Position numbers and translations under genes: made by a program
Source: Defluviimonas aquaemixtae
GTDB taxonomy: Bacteria > Pseudomonadota > Alphaproteobacteria > Rhodobacterales > Rhodobacteraceae
NCBI RefSeq assembly: GCF_900302475.1
Contig: NZ_OMOQ01000001.1
Span: 310,001-374,000 of the forward strand
DNA length: 64,000 bases
Direction of reading: 5' to 3'
The notes under the pieces: model-generated
Seen by the model: only the letters and a program-made list of their open reading frames with translations
The model's database searches: none
What the model was told of the DNA's origin: nothing
Shown here: positions 1 to 10,472 of the stretch, piece by piece
Numbering within the stretch: position 1 is the stretch's first letter
How the letters are laid out: every line of letters starts with the position of its first letter

Positions 1-1
1 C

Positions 2-181
2 GGCCGGGCGGGCGTTGCCTCTGACCCTTTTGCTCTGCCGCGTCTGGAGATGTTCTATTTCACCGATCCCGCGCGCTGGCGGGCGCACTTGGCGGGGCGA
101 GGGCACGCCTATCTGGCGGCGCGGCGGGGGCTTCGCGCCGTCAAGGGTGCGATGATGAAGCCCTGGGCGGGCCTGTCATGA
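2..181 (+). CDS. C-terminal end of an unidentified protein (5' truncated)
   Basis: An open frame enters from the left edge and ends at TGA 179-181, giving 59 residues rich in Arg and Ala and ending ...MKPWAGLS. It has the local codon style and lies 31 bp before the flippase on the same strand, so it is probably the tail of the preceding gene in the polysaccharide operon. No motif identifies the family; a glycosyltransferase tail is only a guess from context. Confidence 0.5.
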   Translation, partial: GRAGVASDPFALPRLEMFYFTDPARWRAHLAGRGHAYLAARRGLRAVKGAMMKPWAGLS

Positions 182-212
182 GGACGGCGCGCAATGTTCG
201 GGGCCGAGACGC

Positions 213-1682
213 ATGACGATCGGCAACAAGTTCATCAAGGGTGTGGCCTGGATGGCCGCAGGCGGCTGGACGGAGCAGGCGATCAACTTCGTCGTCTTTG
301 TAACCATGGCGTCGCTGCTTGGTCCCGAGCTTTACGGCCTTCTGTCGATGGCGGCGGTTTTCATCGTGCTCGCCGAAGCCTTGGTGCGCGAAAGCGTCTC
401 GGAATACCTCATCGCCGCGCGTGATCCCAAGGAAGAGGACTACAACGCCACATTCTGGTTGACGGCCGTGCTGGGGCTGCTGCTTGCGCTTGTCCTCTGG
501 GCGGCCTCCGGGGGAATTGCCGCCATATACGGGCATGAGATCGTGGCGGGCCTTATCCGCGGGCTTTCGGTGACTGTACTCCTGATCGCATTCACCGCCG
601 TGCCTGTTGCCATACTGCGTCGCGAATTCAACTTCCGCGTCCTGTCGCTCAGGGCAATTGCGGGCGTCGCCGTCGGCGGCGCAGTTGGAATCACCATGGC
701 GCTGACCGGCTGGGGTGTCTGGAGTTTCGTCGGCCAGTGGATTGCGATGATTTCCACGAATGTCGTCTTGGCCTGGACGGCGGTGGAATGGCGGCCCGGC
801 CTAAAGACTACGCGAGATCACATACGAAGGGCAGGCGCGTTTGGCGCACAAGTGCTCGGCCTGCGCATGGCCGAACTCGCCGTCGTTCAGATGCCGACGC
901 TTCTGATCGGGGCGACGCTGGGGCCTTTGGCAACGGGGCTCTACTCCGTATCCTGGCGCTTGGTGGAGACGCTGACCTTTCTGATCTCCACACCCTTGCG
1001 CATGGTTTCGCAGCCAGCCTTCGCCGCCGTGACACGGGAAGGGGGACGGGCGGGGGACCTACTACTCGACATCGCGCGGCTGACGGGCGTCATCGCCTTC
1101 CCGTTCTTCATCGGGCTCGCGGTGGTGGCCGAACCGGTGCTACGGCTTTTCTTCGGCAGCGAATGGCTTGGCGCAGCGCCCGTTCTGTCCGTGATGGCGT
1201 TCCTCGGGCTCTATTTGTCGGTCGCGATGGTTCAGCAAAGCTTCTGTCTCGCGGCGGGGAAGGCGGGGGAGATTACGCTTCTGACCTGGGCGAACGTCGC
1301 GCTCGGCGCGGTCTTGATGCTGATCGCCGCGCGCTGGGGACTTGTCGCGATCACGGCGGCTTTCGTCGCGGCGCATTACATCCTGTGGATATTCCGGTAC
1401 CGGCTGGTGGCGCGGCTGGGTGAGATGGAGGTGGCGCCTCTCATCACCTGCAACCTGCTGCCCGCGATGGCCACGGCCACGATGGCGGCCGTCGTCATAT
1501 TGGTGCACCGGGCGCTTGCGGGCATGCCGTTGGTCATCGATGTCGTTCTGTCCATCCTTACCGGGGTGCTGGTTTTCGCTGCGATCACGCTGCTCCTCAT
1601 GCGCGACCGGCTTAAGCTCTTGCGGTCCTACATCGCGCCGGGCGGGGCGGCGTCAGTGGCGGATGAGGGCGGAGCCGTATGA
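213..1682 (+). CDS. Polysaccharide flippase (Wzx-like, PST family)
   Basis: A 489-residue integral membrane protein that starts MTIGNKFIKGVAWMAAGG and has about 12-14 hydrophobic segments, as expected for oligosaccharide flippases of the PST/MOP superfamily. The family moves lipid-linked repeat units of exo- or capsular polysaccharide across the inner membrane. The N-terminal segment, with an early Gly/Trp-rich helix followed by a 'LLGPELYGL'-type loop, is typical. Its stop overlaps the start of the downstream glycosyltransferase by 4 bp (ATGA), so the two are translationally coupled. The substrate cannot be read from sequence. The Shine-Dalgarno before ATG 213 is weak. Confidence 0.85.
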   Translation: MTIGNKFIKGVAWMAAGGWTEQAINFVVFVTMASLLGPELYGLLSMAAVFIVLAEALVRESVSEYLIAARDPKEEDYNATFWLTAVLGLLLALVLWAASGGIAAIYGHEIVAGLIRGLSVTVLLIAFTAVPVAILRREFNFRVLSLRAIAGVAVGGAVGITMALTGWGVWSFVGQWIAMISTNVVLAWTAVEWRPGLKTTRDHIRRAGAFGAQVLGLRMAELAVVQMPTLLIGATLGPLATGLYSVSWRLVETLTFLISTPLRMVSQPAFAAVTREGGRAGDLLLDIARLTGVIAFPFFIGLAVVAEPVLRLFFGSEWLGAAPVLSVMAFLGLYLSVAMVQQSFCLAAGKAGEITLLTWANVALGAVLMLIAARWGLVAITAAFVAAHYILWIFRYRLVARLGEMEVAPLITCNLLPAMATATMAAVVILVHRALAGMPLVIDVVLSILTGVLVFAAITLLLMRDRLKLLRSYIAPGGAASVADEGGAV

Positions 1683-2953
1683 GATCGCTCAACATCGTCA
1701 TGTTCACGACATTTTACCCGCCCTATTCCTTCGGCGGCGACGCGATGGGCGTGCAGCGCATGGCGCGTGCCCTCGTCGCCCGAGGCCACGATGTGACGGT
1801 CGTGCACGACGAGGACAGTTATCTGATACTTGGCGGCAAGCCTGCCGCATCCGAGCCGATGCCCGACGGCGTCAGGCGCATTGGGCTGAGAAGTCGCCAT
1901 GGTCTTCTGTCGAATCTTCTCACTCAGCAGCTCGGCCGGCCGTTCGTGCATGCGCCGCGCATCCGAGAAATCCTCGGCGAGCGGAATCCCGACATCCTGT
2001 GGTACAACAACACATCACTGATTGGTGGGCCTGGACTCTTGCCAATGGGCGATGGGCTCAAGCTTTACGAGGCGCACGAGCACTGGCTTGTCTGCCCCAC
2101 CCATGTTTTGTGGCGCCACGGACGCGAGCTTTGCGATCGGCGCGAATGTCTGCGCTGTGTCCTGTCTTACAAACGTCCGCCGCAGCTCTGGCGCTACACG
2201 GGTATGCTCGACCGGGCGCTCGATCACGTCGACCTCATCGTCGCCAAGAGTGAGTTCAGTCGCGCCAAGCACAAGGAATTCGGACTAAGACAGGAAATGG
2301 AGGTTCTGCCCTATTTCCTTCCCGACCTCGAAAATCTCGCCGAGCCCTATACGGGCCATCCGCGTCCCTATTTCCTGTTCGTCGGGCGGCTTGAGAAGAT
2401 CAAGGGGCTTCAGGACGTATTCCCGGCCATGGGCCGCTATTCGGACGCGGACCTACTGATCATTGGAGATGGCGATTATGCTAGCGAGCTGAAGCGGCTC
2501 GCGGCGGGCAATTCCCGCATCCAGTTCCTTGGCCGGAAGAGCCCTGAGGAGCTTGACGCCTATTACCGCGGCGCGCTCGGGCTAATCGTCCCCTCGGTCT
2601 GCTACGAGACCTTCGGGATCATCCTGATCGAGAGCTTCCGGCTCGGCACACCGGTGATCGCGCGCCGACTCGGCCCCTTCCCCGAAATCGTTGAGCGCGC
2701 GGGTGGCGGGGCGCTTTTCACGACCGAAGACGAACTCTTGGATGCGATGCGGTCGCTCCAGGGGGACCCGGAGCGCAGGCAGGCGCAGTCCGATTCTGCC
2801 CGTACCGTCTTTGCCAAAGTCTGGCGAGAGGATCGGGTACTCGAAGCCTACGGCTCGGCGCTTGCACGGGCTGCGCATCGCAAGGGCGACCAGGACCTTG
2901 CAACGCTGCTTGAAGCAGGGGCGCTCGACCAGGGGCCGGGCCAGGCAGCCTGA
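1679..2953 (+). CDS. Glycosyltransferase family 4
   Basis: A 424-residue GT-B glycosyltransferase. The N-terminal Rossmann half begins NIVMFTTFYPPYSFGG with the Gly-rich loop that follows the first strand. The C-terminal half carries FVGRLEKIKG and, near residues 311-319, the E-x7-E motif (ETFGIILIE) that binds the sugar nucleotide in retaining GT4 enzymes. It overlaps the flippase by 4 bp and probably adds a sugar to the same repeat unit. Acceptor and donor are unknown. Residues around 135-165 contain several Cys (CPTHVLWRHGRELCDRRECLRC), a common GT4 insertion. It ends 8 bp from the convergent GMC gene. Confidence 0.88.
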   Translation: MRSLNIVMFTTFYPPYSFGGDAMGVQRMARALVARGHDVTVVHDEDSYLILGGKPAASEPMPDGVRRIGLRSRHGLLSNLLTQQLGRPFVHAPRIREILGERNPDILWYNNTSLIGGPGLLPMGDGLKLYEAHEHWLVCPTHVLWRHGRELCDRRECLRCVLSYKRPPQLWRYTGMLDRALDHVDLIVAKSEFSRAKHKEFGLRQEMEVLPYFLPDLENLAEPYTGHPRPYFLFVGRLEKIKGLQDVFPAMGRYSDADLLIIGDGDYASELKRLAAGNSRIQFLGRKSPEELDAYYRGALGLIVPSVCYETFGIILIESFRLGTPVIARRLGPFPEIVERAGGGALFTTEDELLDAMRSLQGDPERRQAQSDSARTVFAKVWREDRVLEAYGSALARAAHRKGDQDLATLLEAGALDQGPGQAA

Positions 2954-2961
2954 CCGATTGT

Positions 2962-4503
2962 TCAGGGGCAGTGGGTGCCGATGCGATGCGCATTGGCCAT
3001 GACAGAGAAGGTGATGGTCGTGGCCGGGACCGCCGGAAGGCTCGTCGCGTCGATGACATGGACGCGCAACAGACCATTGGGCCGCCCGAGCGCGTCGCTT
3101 TCGCCCGAGGCGGGTTCGCGCGCCATCGGAAGGCTTGCGCCGACATGGAAGCTCGAGCCCGGTCCGCCGGGCCGCGCCGCGAAGGTCAATGCCGTCAGGC
3201 CCGCCTTTCCCATCACCTTGCCAACCCGCCCCGCGGCCGCTCTGGAAATGCGCTCCATATTCACATTAGGCTCGAGGCTCGCCGTCAGTCGGCCGTCCTG
3301 CGTCCGTGTCAGCGAGATCCGGTGTGAATGGTCCGAGTGCAGGAAAAACTGCGCGACGATCAGCCGGCGCGCAAGCGCGGTGAAGAACGGATGCGAGAAG
3401 GGCAGCTTAGAGCCGTAGTTCTGGATCAGGTCGCGCGCGTAATGTTCGTTCCAGCTGTATAGCTGGGCATGGACGAGATGGGGCGAAATCTCAGGCGCGT
3501 CGATCTCAACGAAAATTTGCGGCAGCGTGTGGAAGGCCCCCTTATCGGGGCGCGTCCGGTTCCTCCAACGCTGGATCATTGGCAGAAACACATGCTGGCT
3601 GTCGCGAAGGACGAGAGCATCGAGTCCGGGAAGCGAGGCCAGAAGAATACGCGCCGTTTCAAGCACGCCCGCACCGAGAAAGACGCGTGTGCCAGTGACG
3701 CTTTCGCCGCTGTCGAGGTGAACGGTCACGCTTTCCGGAGATTCGGCAAAGCCGACGACGGTTTGTCCCGGCCGATAGTCGAAGCCCGGCGCGGCCTTAA
3801 GTTCCTCGAGCGTGTCACCCGCCTTCCAAATCAGTCCAAACGGGCAGCCGTGCAGGCACAGACCACAACGCCGGCATGATGTGTCCACCGCTTGTCGGGC
3901 GCCTCCGACGCTGGCGCCGAGCGCTTCGATTGCACCGCGTGCGGCCCTGAGACGGGTCAGCAGAGCCTCGGCCTGCGAAGCGGGTGCGAGGCCGGTCCGC
4001 CCGCTCATCGGAAAGGCCGGCAGCAGTGCTTCCAGATCGTCGGGCACTCCTGCAATGGGCAGGAACTCTGCGACCGCTTGGTAATGCGGTCCGAGGTCGT
4101 CGGCCGTGATCGGCCATCCTGCCATGTCCTCCTGCCGGTACGGCAGCACCGCTGCGCCCCACAGGTTGGAGAGTCCCCCGGCCGCCCGGCTGGCGCGAAG
4201 CCCAAACCAGGACGGCGGATCGGCCAGCGTCGCGGTGGCGGGTTCCATCGCGAAATCAGAGCCGTAGCGGCGAAACTGGCCCTCGGCCGCTTCGAACTGC
4301 GGCACCATCCATGCAATGCGATCCGCGTCACTCCAGCCTGCGGGATCGCGTGCGGCGAGCGCGGCGCGTCGGGCCTCCGCCTCAGGTTCAAGCACTTTCC
4401 CGCCATCGAGCATCACCACCGTCCGGCCTCGCGCGAGCAGCGCCTTGGCCGCCGAGACTCCGGCGGGACCCGAACCCACGACGATATCGCGAAGTTCAGT
4501 CAC
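2962..4503 (-). CDS. GMC-family flavin oxidoreductase with a CxxCxxCxxxCP motif
   Basis: A 513-residue protein. FAD binding is seen in the N-terminal IVVGSGPAGVSAAKAL Rossmann motif, and a GMC-type flavin loop in AAGGLSNLWGAAVLPY (about 108-122). The C-terminal block contains SSFHVGAS and ...PATTITFSVMANAHRIG, where the catalytic His and the FAD-contacting segment lie in GMC enzymes. Residues 210-221 read C-R-R-C-G-L-C-L-H-G-C-P, the spacing of a [4Fe-4S] ferredoxin motif, which is discussed as a finding. It is the last gene of a three-gene minus-strand operon and overlaps the upstream GT39-like gene by 8 bp. Oxidation of a sugar or lipid-linked sugar in polysaccharide synthesis is inferred from context only. 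Confidence 0.85.
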   Translation of the reverse strand: MTELRDIVVGSGPAGVSAAKALLARGRTVVMLDGGKVLEPEAEARRAALAARDPAGWSDADRIAWMVPQFEAAEGQFRRYGSDFAMEPATATLADPPSWFGLRASRAAGGLSNLWGAAVLPYRQEDMAGWPITADDLGPHYQAVAEFLPIAGVPDDLEALLPAFPMSGRTGLAPASQAEALLTRLRAARGAIEALGASVGGARQAVDTSCRRCGLCLHGCPFGLIWKAGDTLEELKAAPGFDYRPGQTVVGFAESPESVTVHLDSGESVTGTRVFLGAGVLETARILLASLPGLDALVLRDSQHVFLPMIQRWRNRTRPDKGAFHTLPQIFVEIDAPEISPHLVHAQLYSWNEHYARDLIQNYGSKLPFSHPFFTALARRLIVAQFFLHSDHSHRISLTRTQDGRLTASLEPNVNMERISRAAAGRVGKVMGKAGLTALTFAARPGGPGSSFHVGASLPMAREPASGESDALGRPNGLLRVHVIDATSLPAVPATTITFSVMANAHRIGTHCP

Positions 4504-5992
4504 GGCGCATGACGATTACATCGCCGTCGCCGAGCGTGCCGAAGAAACACCCCACCGTGGTCAGGACCGTCCCAACTGGCCGGTCGGGATTGCAAATGTC
4601 CTCGCCCGCATCGACAGCGAACTGCGGCACTTCGCGCAGGTTCCGTCCGGGAAAGCCAACGACGAGGATGACGGGACCGGGTTCGGCCATCGCCGCCTTG
4701 TATTCATCGTTGGTGAAGATTATTGGCCAATCAGCCTCGAAGTAGTCTCGATAGACCTCACCCGCATAACCGATGGAATAGATTCTGTCGCCGGGCTGAC
4801 GGATTTCTTCAGCAAGCGCGTAGGCCGCGCCGAGATCCTGTTTCGGCAGCGCATAGTTGCGCTTGGCGAGGAAGGCCGAGATCGCGACCATCGCAACGAC
4901 CGCCAGTGCGAAGAGAACGCGTGCAACGCGTTCGACTCTGGTCAGGTGGCCGATAAGCGCGCATGAGAGCCTGACACCCATCACGATGAGCAGCATCAGA
5001 AAGGCGATGTCGACGAAGAAGAAGCGCGGCCAGATCCGCATCCCGACCGCCATGAGGAGACCCGCCGTCAGCACGATATGCAGGAACGTGATCGGCGCGA
5101 AAAGGGGTGCGTCGCGGTGAAGCGCAATCGCGCCGAGAATCGACAGGACGAGACCAGCACCTCCGACCAGCGCCACGACGGGGCCGGCGCTGCCGATGCC
5201 GGTGCGAATTGCCTCGAACGCCGTCCAGATCGGGTTCTGGTATTCCTGCATGACGTCCACAGCGGAGGTTTCTGACACGGTCGAAACCGTGTCGATCAGG
5301 CTTGGCAGGATCGGCAAGTAAAGGAGAAGCGCGACGATTCCGCCGACGAGAAAGCCCAGAAATGGCAAGCGGACGAGAGACCCATCCAACCGGCCCGAGA
5401 GGGCACGTGTGGCGATGAGGGCAAGCCACAAAAAACCTTGAGCCATAAAGAAGAAGGCGCCAGTCAGATGCGTGAAGACCGCCGCCGCCAGGCAAACACC
5501 GTAGGCAAGCCAGGTGCCGAGTGTGGGCCTTTGGACTCCCCTGAGGAAGAAGAGCATGCCGAGCGTGGAGAACAGCGCAAGACCTGTGTATCCGCGCGCG
5601 TTCTGCGCGAACCAGATCTCGTGATAGGACAGCGCAAGAAGAAGCGTAGTCACGTGGGCAATCGTCGCCCCCGCGACGTCGCGCGCGACGAACCACATCG
5701 CGGCCAGCGCACCTAGGCCGAACAGCATCGCAGGAAGACGGATCGCCCAAGAGGCGTCGCCGAACAGCGCCATTGAGACCTTTGCCGCGATGTTGTGCAG
5801 ATAGTGGTGATTCATCGAGTAGCTCTGGACCACCTCGCCCCAGTCGAGACTGAGATGGGTCACGACAGTCTGCAACTCGTCGTACCAGAGCGGGGAGTTC
5901 AGCCCCCAAATCCTGAGTGCCGCGGCCAGCGCGAGGATCGCACCAAGCCAGAGATAGTCGTTCCGGTCGCTCCGTTCCATCGGGGTGCTCAC
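4496..5992 (-). CDS. GT39/ArnT-like membrane glycosyltransferase
   Basis: A 498-residue polytopic membrane protein with about 11-12 hydrophobic helices. Just after the first helix it carries LNSPLWYDELQTV, the acidic D-E motif of the first periplasmic loop in the PMT/ArnT (GT-C fold, GT39/GT83) families. Such enzymes transfer a sugar from a polyprenyl-phosphate carrier on the periplasmic side. The C-terminal soluble part (about 390-498) is short. It sits between an NDP-sugar epimerase (4-bp overlap) and a GMC oxidoreductase (8-bp overlap), so the three are co-translated. The donor sugar is unknown. Confidence 0.85.
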   Translation of the reverse strand: MSTPMERSDRNDYLWLGAILALAAALRIWGLNSPLWYDELQTVVTHLSLDWGEVVQSYSMNHHYLHNIAAKVSMALFGDASWAIRLPAMLFGLGALAAMWFVARDVAGATIAHVTTLLLALSYHEIWFAQNARGYTGLALFSTLGMLFFLRGVQRPTLGTWLAYGVCLAAAVFTHLTGAFFFMAQGFLWLALIATRALSGRLDGSLVRLPFLGFLVGGIVALLLYLPILPSLIDTVSTVSETSAVDVMQEYQNPIWTAFEAIRTGIGSAGPVVALVGGAGLVLSILGAIALHRDAPLFAPITFLHIVLTAGLLMAVGMRIWPRFFFVDIAFLMLLIVMGVRLSCALIGHLTRVERVARVLFALAVVAMVAISAFLAKRNYALPKQDLGAAYALAEEIRQPGDRIYSIGYAGEVYRDYFEADWPIIFTNDEYKAAMAEPGPVILVVGFPGRNLREVPQFAVDAGEDICNPDRPVGTVLTTVGCFFGTLGDGDVIVMRRD

Positions 5993-6960
5993 GCGGCCAT
6001 CGCGGCGCGTTTCTCGGCGACGATGTCGGCGATGATCTCGCTCAGCGGACGGCGCGGACGGAAGCCGATCGTGCGTTCAAGCTTGGAGACATCGGGCAAG
6101 CGGCGCTCCATGTCCTCGAAGCCCTCGGGATAGACGCTTTCGTAGGGAACGAGCCGGATCTCGGAGCTCGAGCCGGTGGATTGGATGACCTGTTCGGCCA
6201 GCGACCGGATCGTGACCTCCTGGTCGTTGGCGACGTTGAACACCTGACCCTGCGCGGCGGGCGTCGTCATCAGCCGCACCATCGCCTCGACCACGTCGGC
6301 GACATGACCGAAACAGCGCGATTGTTCACCCGTGCCGTGGACCATGAGCGGACGGCCCTCCAGCGCGGATTGTACGAAATTCGGCAGAACCATTCCGTAA
6401 CGCCCGGTCTGTCGCGGGCCGGTCGTGTTGAAAAACCGCAAGACGATTGCAGGAAGCTGCGTCTCGCGGACGTAGGCGAGCGTCAGGAATTCGTCGAGCT
6501 GCTTGGCCGAGGCGTACGACCACCGCAGGTTTTTTGTGGCCCCGATTGTCAGGTCGTCATCCTCGCTGAAGGGAAACTTCTGCGCCTTGCCGTAGACTTC
6601 GGAAGTCGATGCAACGAAGGTCAGTTTCCCGTCCTTCAGCGCCGCCTTCAGCACATTTTCCGTGCCGTTGATGTTCGTGAGGATCGAGCGCGAGGGCTCG
6701 TCCATGATAAGTTTGACGCCGACGGCCGCCGCAAGGTGGAAGATTGCCTCCGCCTCGTCCGCCAGGTCTTGCACCAACATCGAGTCAAGGATCGTACCTT
6801 CGACGAACCGAAAACGGTTGTGGCCCGTCAACGCTGCGACGTTCTCGCGCCGTCCGGTGGAAAGGTCGTCGAGAGCGGTGACGGAATGGCCATCGGAGAC
6901 GAGCCGCTCGGCCAGATGCGACCCGATGAAACCGGCGCCGCCTGTAATCAGAATCCTCAT
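5989..6960 (-). CDS. NAD-dependent NDP-sugar epimerase/dehydratase
   Basis: A 323-residue extended short-chain dehydrogenase. The N-terminal NAD loop is ITGGAGFIGSHLAE, with an acidic residue ending strand 2 (ALDDLSTGRRENV). The catalytic pair is in SYASAKQLDEF (Tyr-x3-Lys), the upstream STSEVYG supplies the Ser/Thr, and RFFNTTGPRQ is the usual substrate-side motif. This pattern fits UDP-glucose 4-epimerase or UDP-glucuronate decarboxylase relatives, and the two cannot be told apart safely here. It is the first gene of the minus-strand operon with the GT39-like and GMC genes. Its promoter must lie in the 367-bp divergent region shared with the UDP-sugar dehydrogenase gene. Confidence 0.87.
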   Translation of the reverse strand: MRILITGGAGFIGSHLAERLVSDGHSVTALDDLSTGRRENVAALTGHNRFRFVEGTILDSMLVQDLADEAEAIFHLAAAVGVKLIMDEPSRSILTNINGTENVLKAALKDGKLTFVASTSEVYGKAQKFPFSEDDDLTIGATKNLRWSYASAKQLDEFLTLAYVRETQLPAIVLRFFNTTGPRQTGRYGMVLPNFVQSALEGRPLMVHGTGEQSRCFGHVADVVEAMVRLMTTPAAQGQVFNVANDQEVTIRSLAEQVIQSTGSSSEIRLVPYESVYPEGFEDMERRLPDVSKLERTIGFRPRRPLSEIIADIVAEKRAAMAA

Positions 6961-7192
6961 ATATCCTCGCCTGAATGCCGTGCTTTGAATGTGCGCCGGA
7001 GACTATCACGGGCGCAAGCCCGCGGCCATCTCGTTGTGCCGAGGGGCCGCGGCTCGGAAACAGTCCCGCATGCCAGACGCCCACGGAGACGGAACCGGAA
7101 CGACGCGAGTGGTCGGAGCCGCGCTTCCCCGCAGCACGACTTGTTTGCGATCTGCCCGAAACACAGGCAGGCACGGTCAAACGCGGCGCACC

Positions 7193-7222
7193 TGTTGTAT
7201 TGTCCCCGCTCAGGGTACAACA
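7193..7222. promoter_or_regulatory. Inverted repeat in a divergent promoter region
   Basis: The 367-bp region 6961-7327 separates the divergent epimerase and UDP-sugar dehydrogenase genes. It contains a perfect 7-bp inverted repeat, TGTTGTA (7193-7199) and TACAACA (7216-7222), with a 16-bp spacer. This resembles a binding site for a dimeric regulator. A TATAGG at 7231-7236 could be a -10 element, but no convincing -35 is seen. No other gene is evident in this gap. Confidence 0.35.
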
Positions 7223-7327
7223 TTCCCGACTATAGGATCGTCATTTGCCTGTCGTATTGTTCAAGTGCAATTGTGCGCGTGCTGTGCTATCCCGGCGCGG
7301 GTTCGCGCGCATTGCCAAGGGCCGATT

Positions 7328-8677
7328 ATGACTAACGCATTTTCATTGTATTCCACCTTGAAGGAGAGGATTGTTCGCCGCGACGCGCACGTCGCGACGA
7401 TCGGGCTTGGCTACGTGGGACTGCCGCTTGCGCTCACTATCAGCGAGGCCGGGTTCCGGACGACGGGGCTCGATCTGAACAAGCCGCGCGTCGACGCGAT
7501 CAATGCGGGCGAGCGGGTGATCTCATACTTCCCCGAAGACCGCATCCGCAACGCGGTGGCGGACGGCAAGTTTGCGGCCAGCGCGGACCCTTCCGACATT
7601 GGCACTGCCGACATCGTTCTCATCTGCGTGCCGACGCCTCTGTCGTCCGCGCGCGAGCCGGATCTGAGCTATGTGATCCGCGCCGCCGAAGGCGCCGCGG
7701 CCTGGCTGCGGCCGGGTCAACTCATTGTGCTTGAAAGCACGGTTTGGCCTGGGGCCACCGCGACCGTGATAAAGCCGATCCTCGAGCGCGGGGGCCTGCG
7801 CGCGGGCGAAGATTTCTTCCTCGCCTTCTCGCCGGAACGCGAGGACCCGGGCAACGCGCATTTCTCGACCCAGTCGATCCCGAAGATTGTCGGCGCCGAC
7901 GATCAGAAGTCGCGCGAGCTGGTCGAGCAGTTCTATTCGCAGATCGTCGAAAAGGCCGTGCCGGTCAGTTCGCTCGCCACGGCCGAGGCAGTCAAGCTGG
8001 CGGAGAACAGTTTTCGGACCGTGAACATTGCGCTGGTGAACGAGATGAAGGTCGCGTTCGAGGCGATGGGCGTGGATATCTGGGAGGTCGTGAGCGCCGC
8101 CGCAACGAAGCCTTTCGGCTACATGCCATTCTACCCCGGCCCCGGCATCGGCGGCGATTGCATCCCGGTCTCGCCCGTCTACTTGTCTTGGCGTGCGCGG
8201 GACGTCGGCTCTTCGCTTCCGATCGTCGATCTCGCGCGGGCGAACAACGACGGCGCGCCGGAACTGATCGCGGGGCGGGTCAATGCGGAGTTGACCGCCG
8301 ATCGCCGGGACGGCGCCAAGGGCGCGCGCGTGCTGATCCTCGGGATTTCCTACAAGAAGAACATCGAGGATACCCGCGAAAGCCCTGCTCTCGCGATTCT
8401 CAACTGCCTGGAGAAAATGGGCGCGCGCTGCGACTATTACGATCCCTACTTCCCCGTAATGCCGGTCACGCGCGATCATCCGGATCTTGCTGAACGACGA
8501 TCGGTTGCGCTGACTGCGGAGACGGTAGCGAGCTACGACGCGGTCCTCGTGACCACGGACCATTCCGATGTGGACTACGCGCTTGTCGCACAGTCGGCGC
8601 GCCTGGTCCTCGACACGCGGAACGTATTCGCCGCGCTTGGGCTACGGCCGAGCGCCGGGAGGATCGTGAAAACCTAG
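7328..8677 (+). CDS. UDP-sugar 6-dehydrogenase (UDP-HexNAc dehydrogenase type)
   Basis: A 449-residue nucleotide-sugar dehydrogenase that oxidises C6 of a UDP-sugar to the uronate using two NAD+. It shows the N-terminal NAD loop VATIGLGYVGLPLAL and the catalytic Cys in GPGIGGDCIPVSPVYL. The C-terminal domain has GISYKKNIEDTRESPAL. The length and the GG-x-CIP form fit the WbpA/TviB branch (UDP-N-acetyl-hexosamine) better than Ugd, but this is inference. I chose ATG 7328, with AAGG a few bases upstream, over an open frame that begins further left, because the NAD-loop protein normally starts about here. Confidence 0.9.
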   Translation: MTNAFSLYSTLKERIVRRDAHVATIGLGYVGLPLALTISEAGFRTTGLDLNKPRVDAINAGERVISYFPEDRIRNAVADGKFAASADPSDIGTADIVLICVPTPLSSAREPDLSYVIRAAEGAAAWLRPGQLIVLESTVWPGATATVIKPILERGGLRAGEDFFLAFSPEREDPGNAHFSTQSIPKIVGADDQKSRELVEQFYSQIVEKAVPVSSLATAEAVKLAENSFRTVNIALVNEMKVAFEAMGVDIWEVVSAAATKPFGYMPFYPGPGIGGDCIPVSPVYLSWRARDVGSSLPIVDLARANNDGAPELIAGRVNAELTADRRDGAKGARVLILGISYKKNIEDTRESPALAILNCLEKMGARCDYYDPYFPVMPVTRDHPDLAERRSVALTAETVASYDAVLVTTDHSDVDYALVAQSARLVLDTRNVFAALGLRPSAGRIVKT

Positions 8678-8900
8678 CCGCGGATCTCGCAAGGTGAAAG
8701 GCAACGTATTTCCGCAACAGCTACGTCGATTCGGGCGGCGACTCGCCTCCTCACTGATGTGCCAGCGCTGAGACAACTGTGGGTTGCTTGCGGGCGTCTA
8801 GGTCTTCCTGCGCTGCGGTGCGACGTAAACGAAAGGTATATGAAATGGTCAATTGGTTCCTGTTAGGCTATGGATAACACGAGAAATTTCGAAGATCGTT

Positions 8901-8928
8901 TTGATGCCTTGCCCGCATTCTGTATAGT
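8901..8928 (+). promoter_or_regulatory. Sigma70-type promoter for the UGM-like gene
   Basis: In the 304-bp gap 8678-8981, TTGATG (8901-8906) and TATAGT (8923-8928) are separated by 16 bp, close to the -35/-10 consensus. A start near 8935 would give a leader of about 45 nt before the well-placed AAAGGGCGG ribosome binding site and ATG 8982. The rest of the gap is relatively AT-rich and shows no ORF that I can support. Confidence 0.5.
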
Positions 8929-8981
8929 GCGGTGGGTAGGGTGGATTATTGATTAACGTGCATTGAAAGGGCGGTGGAACT

Positions 8982-10463
<1,482 letters not shown>

Positions 10464-10472
10464 CGCGGTCTG

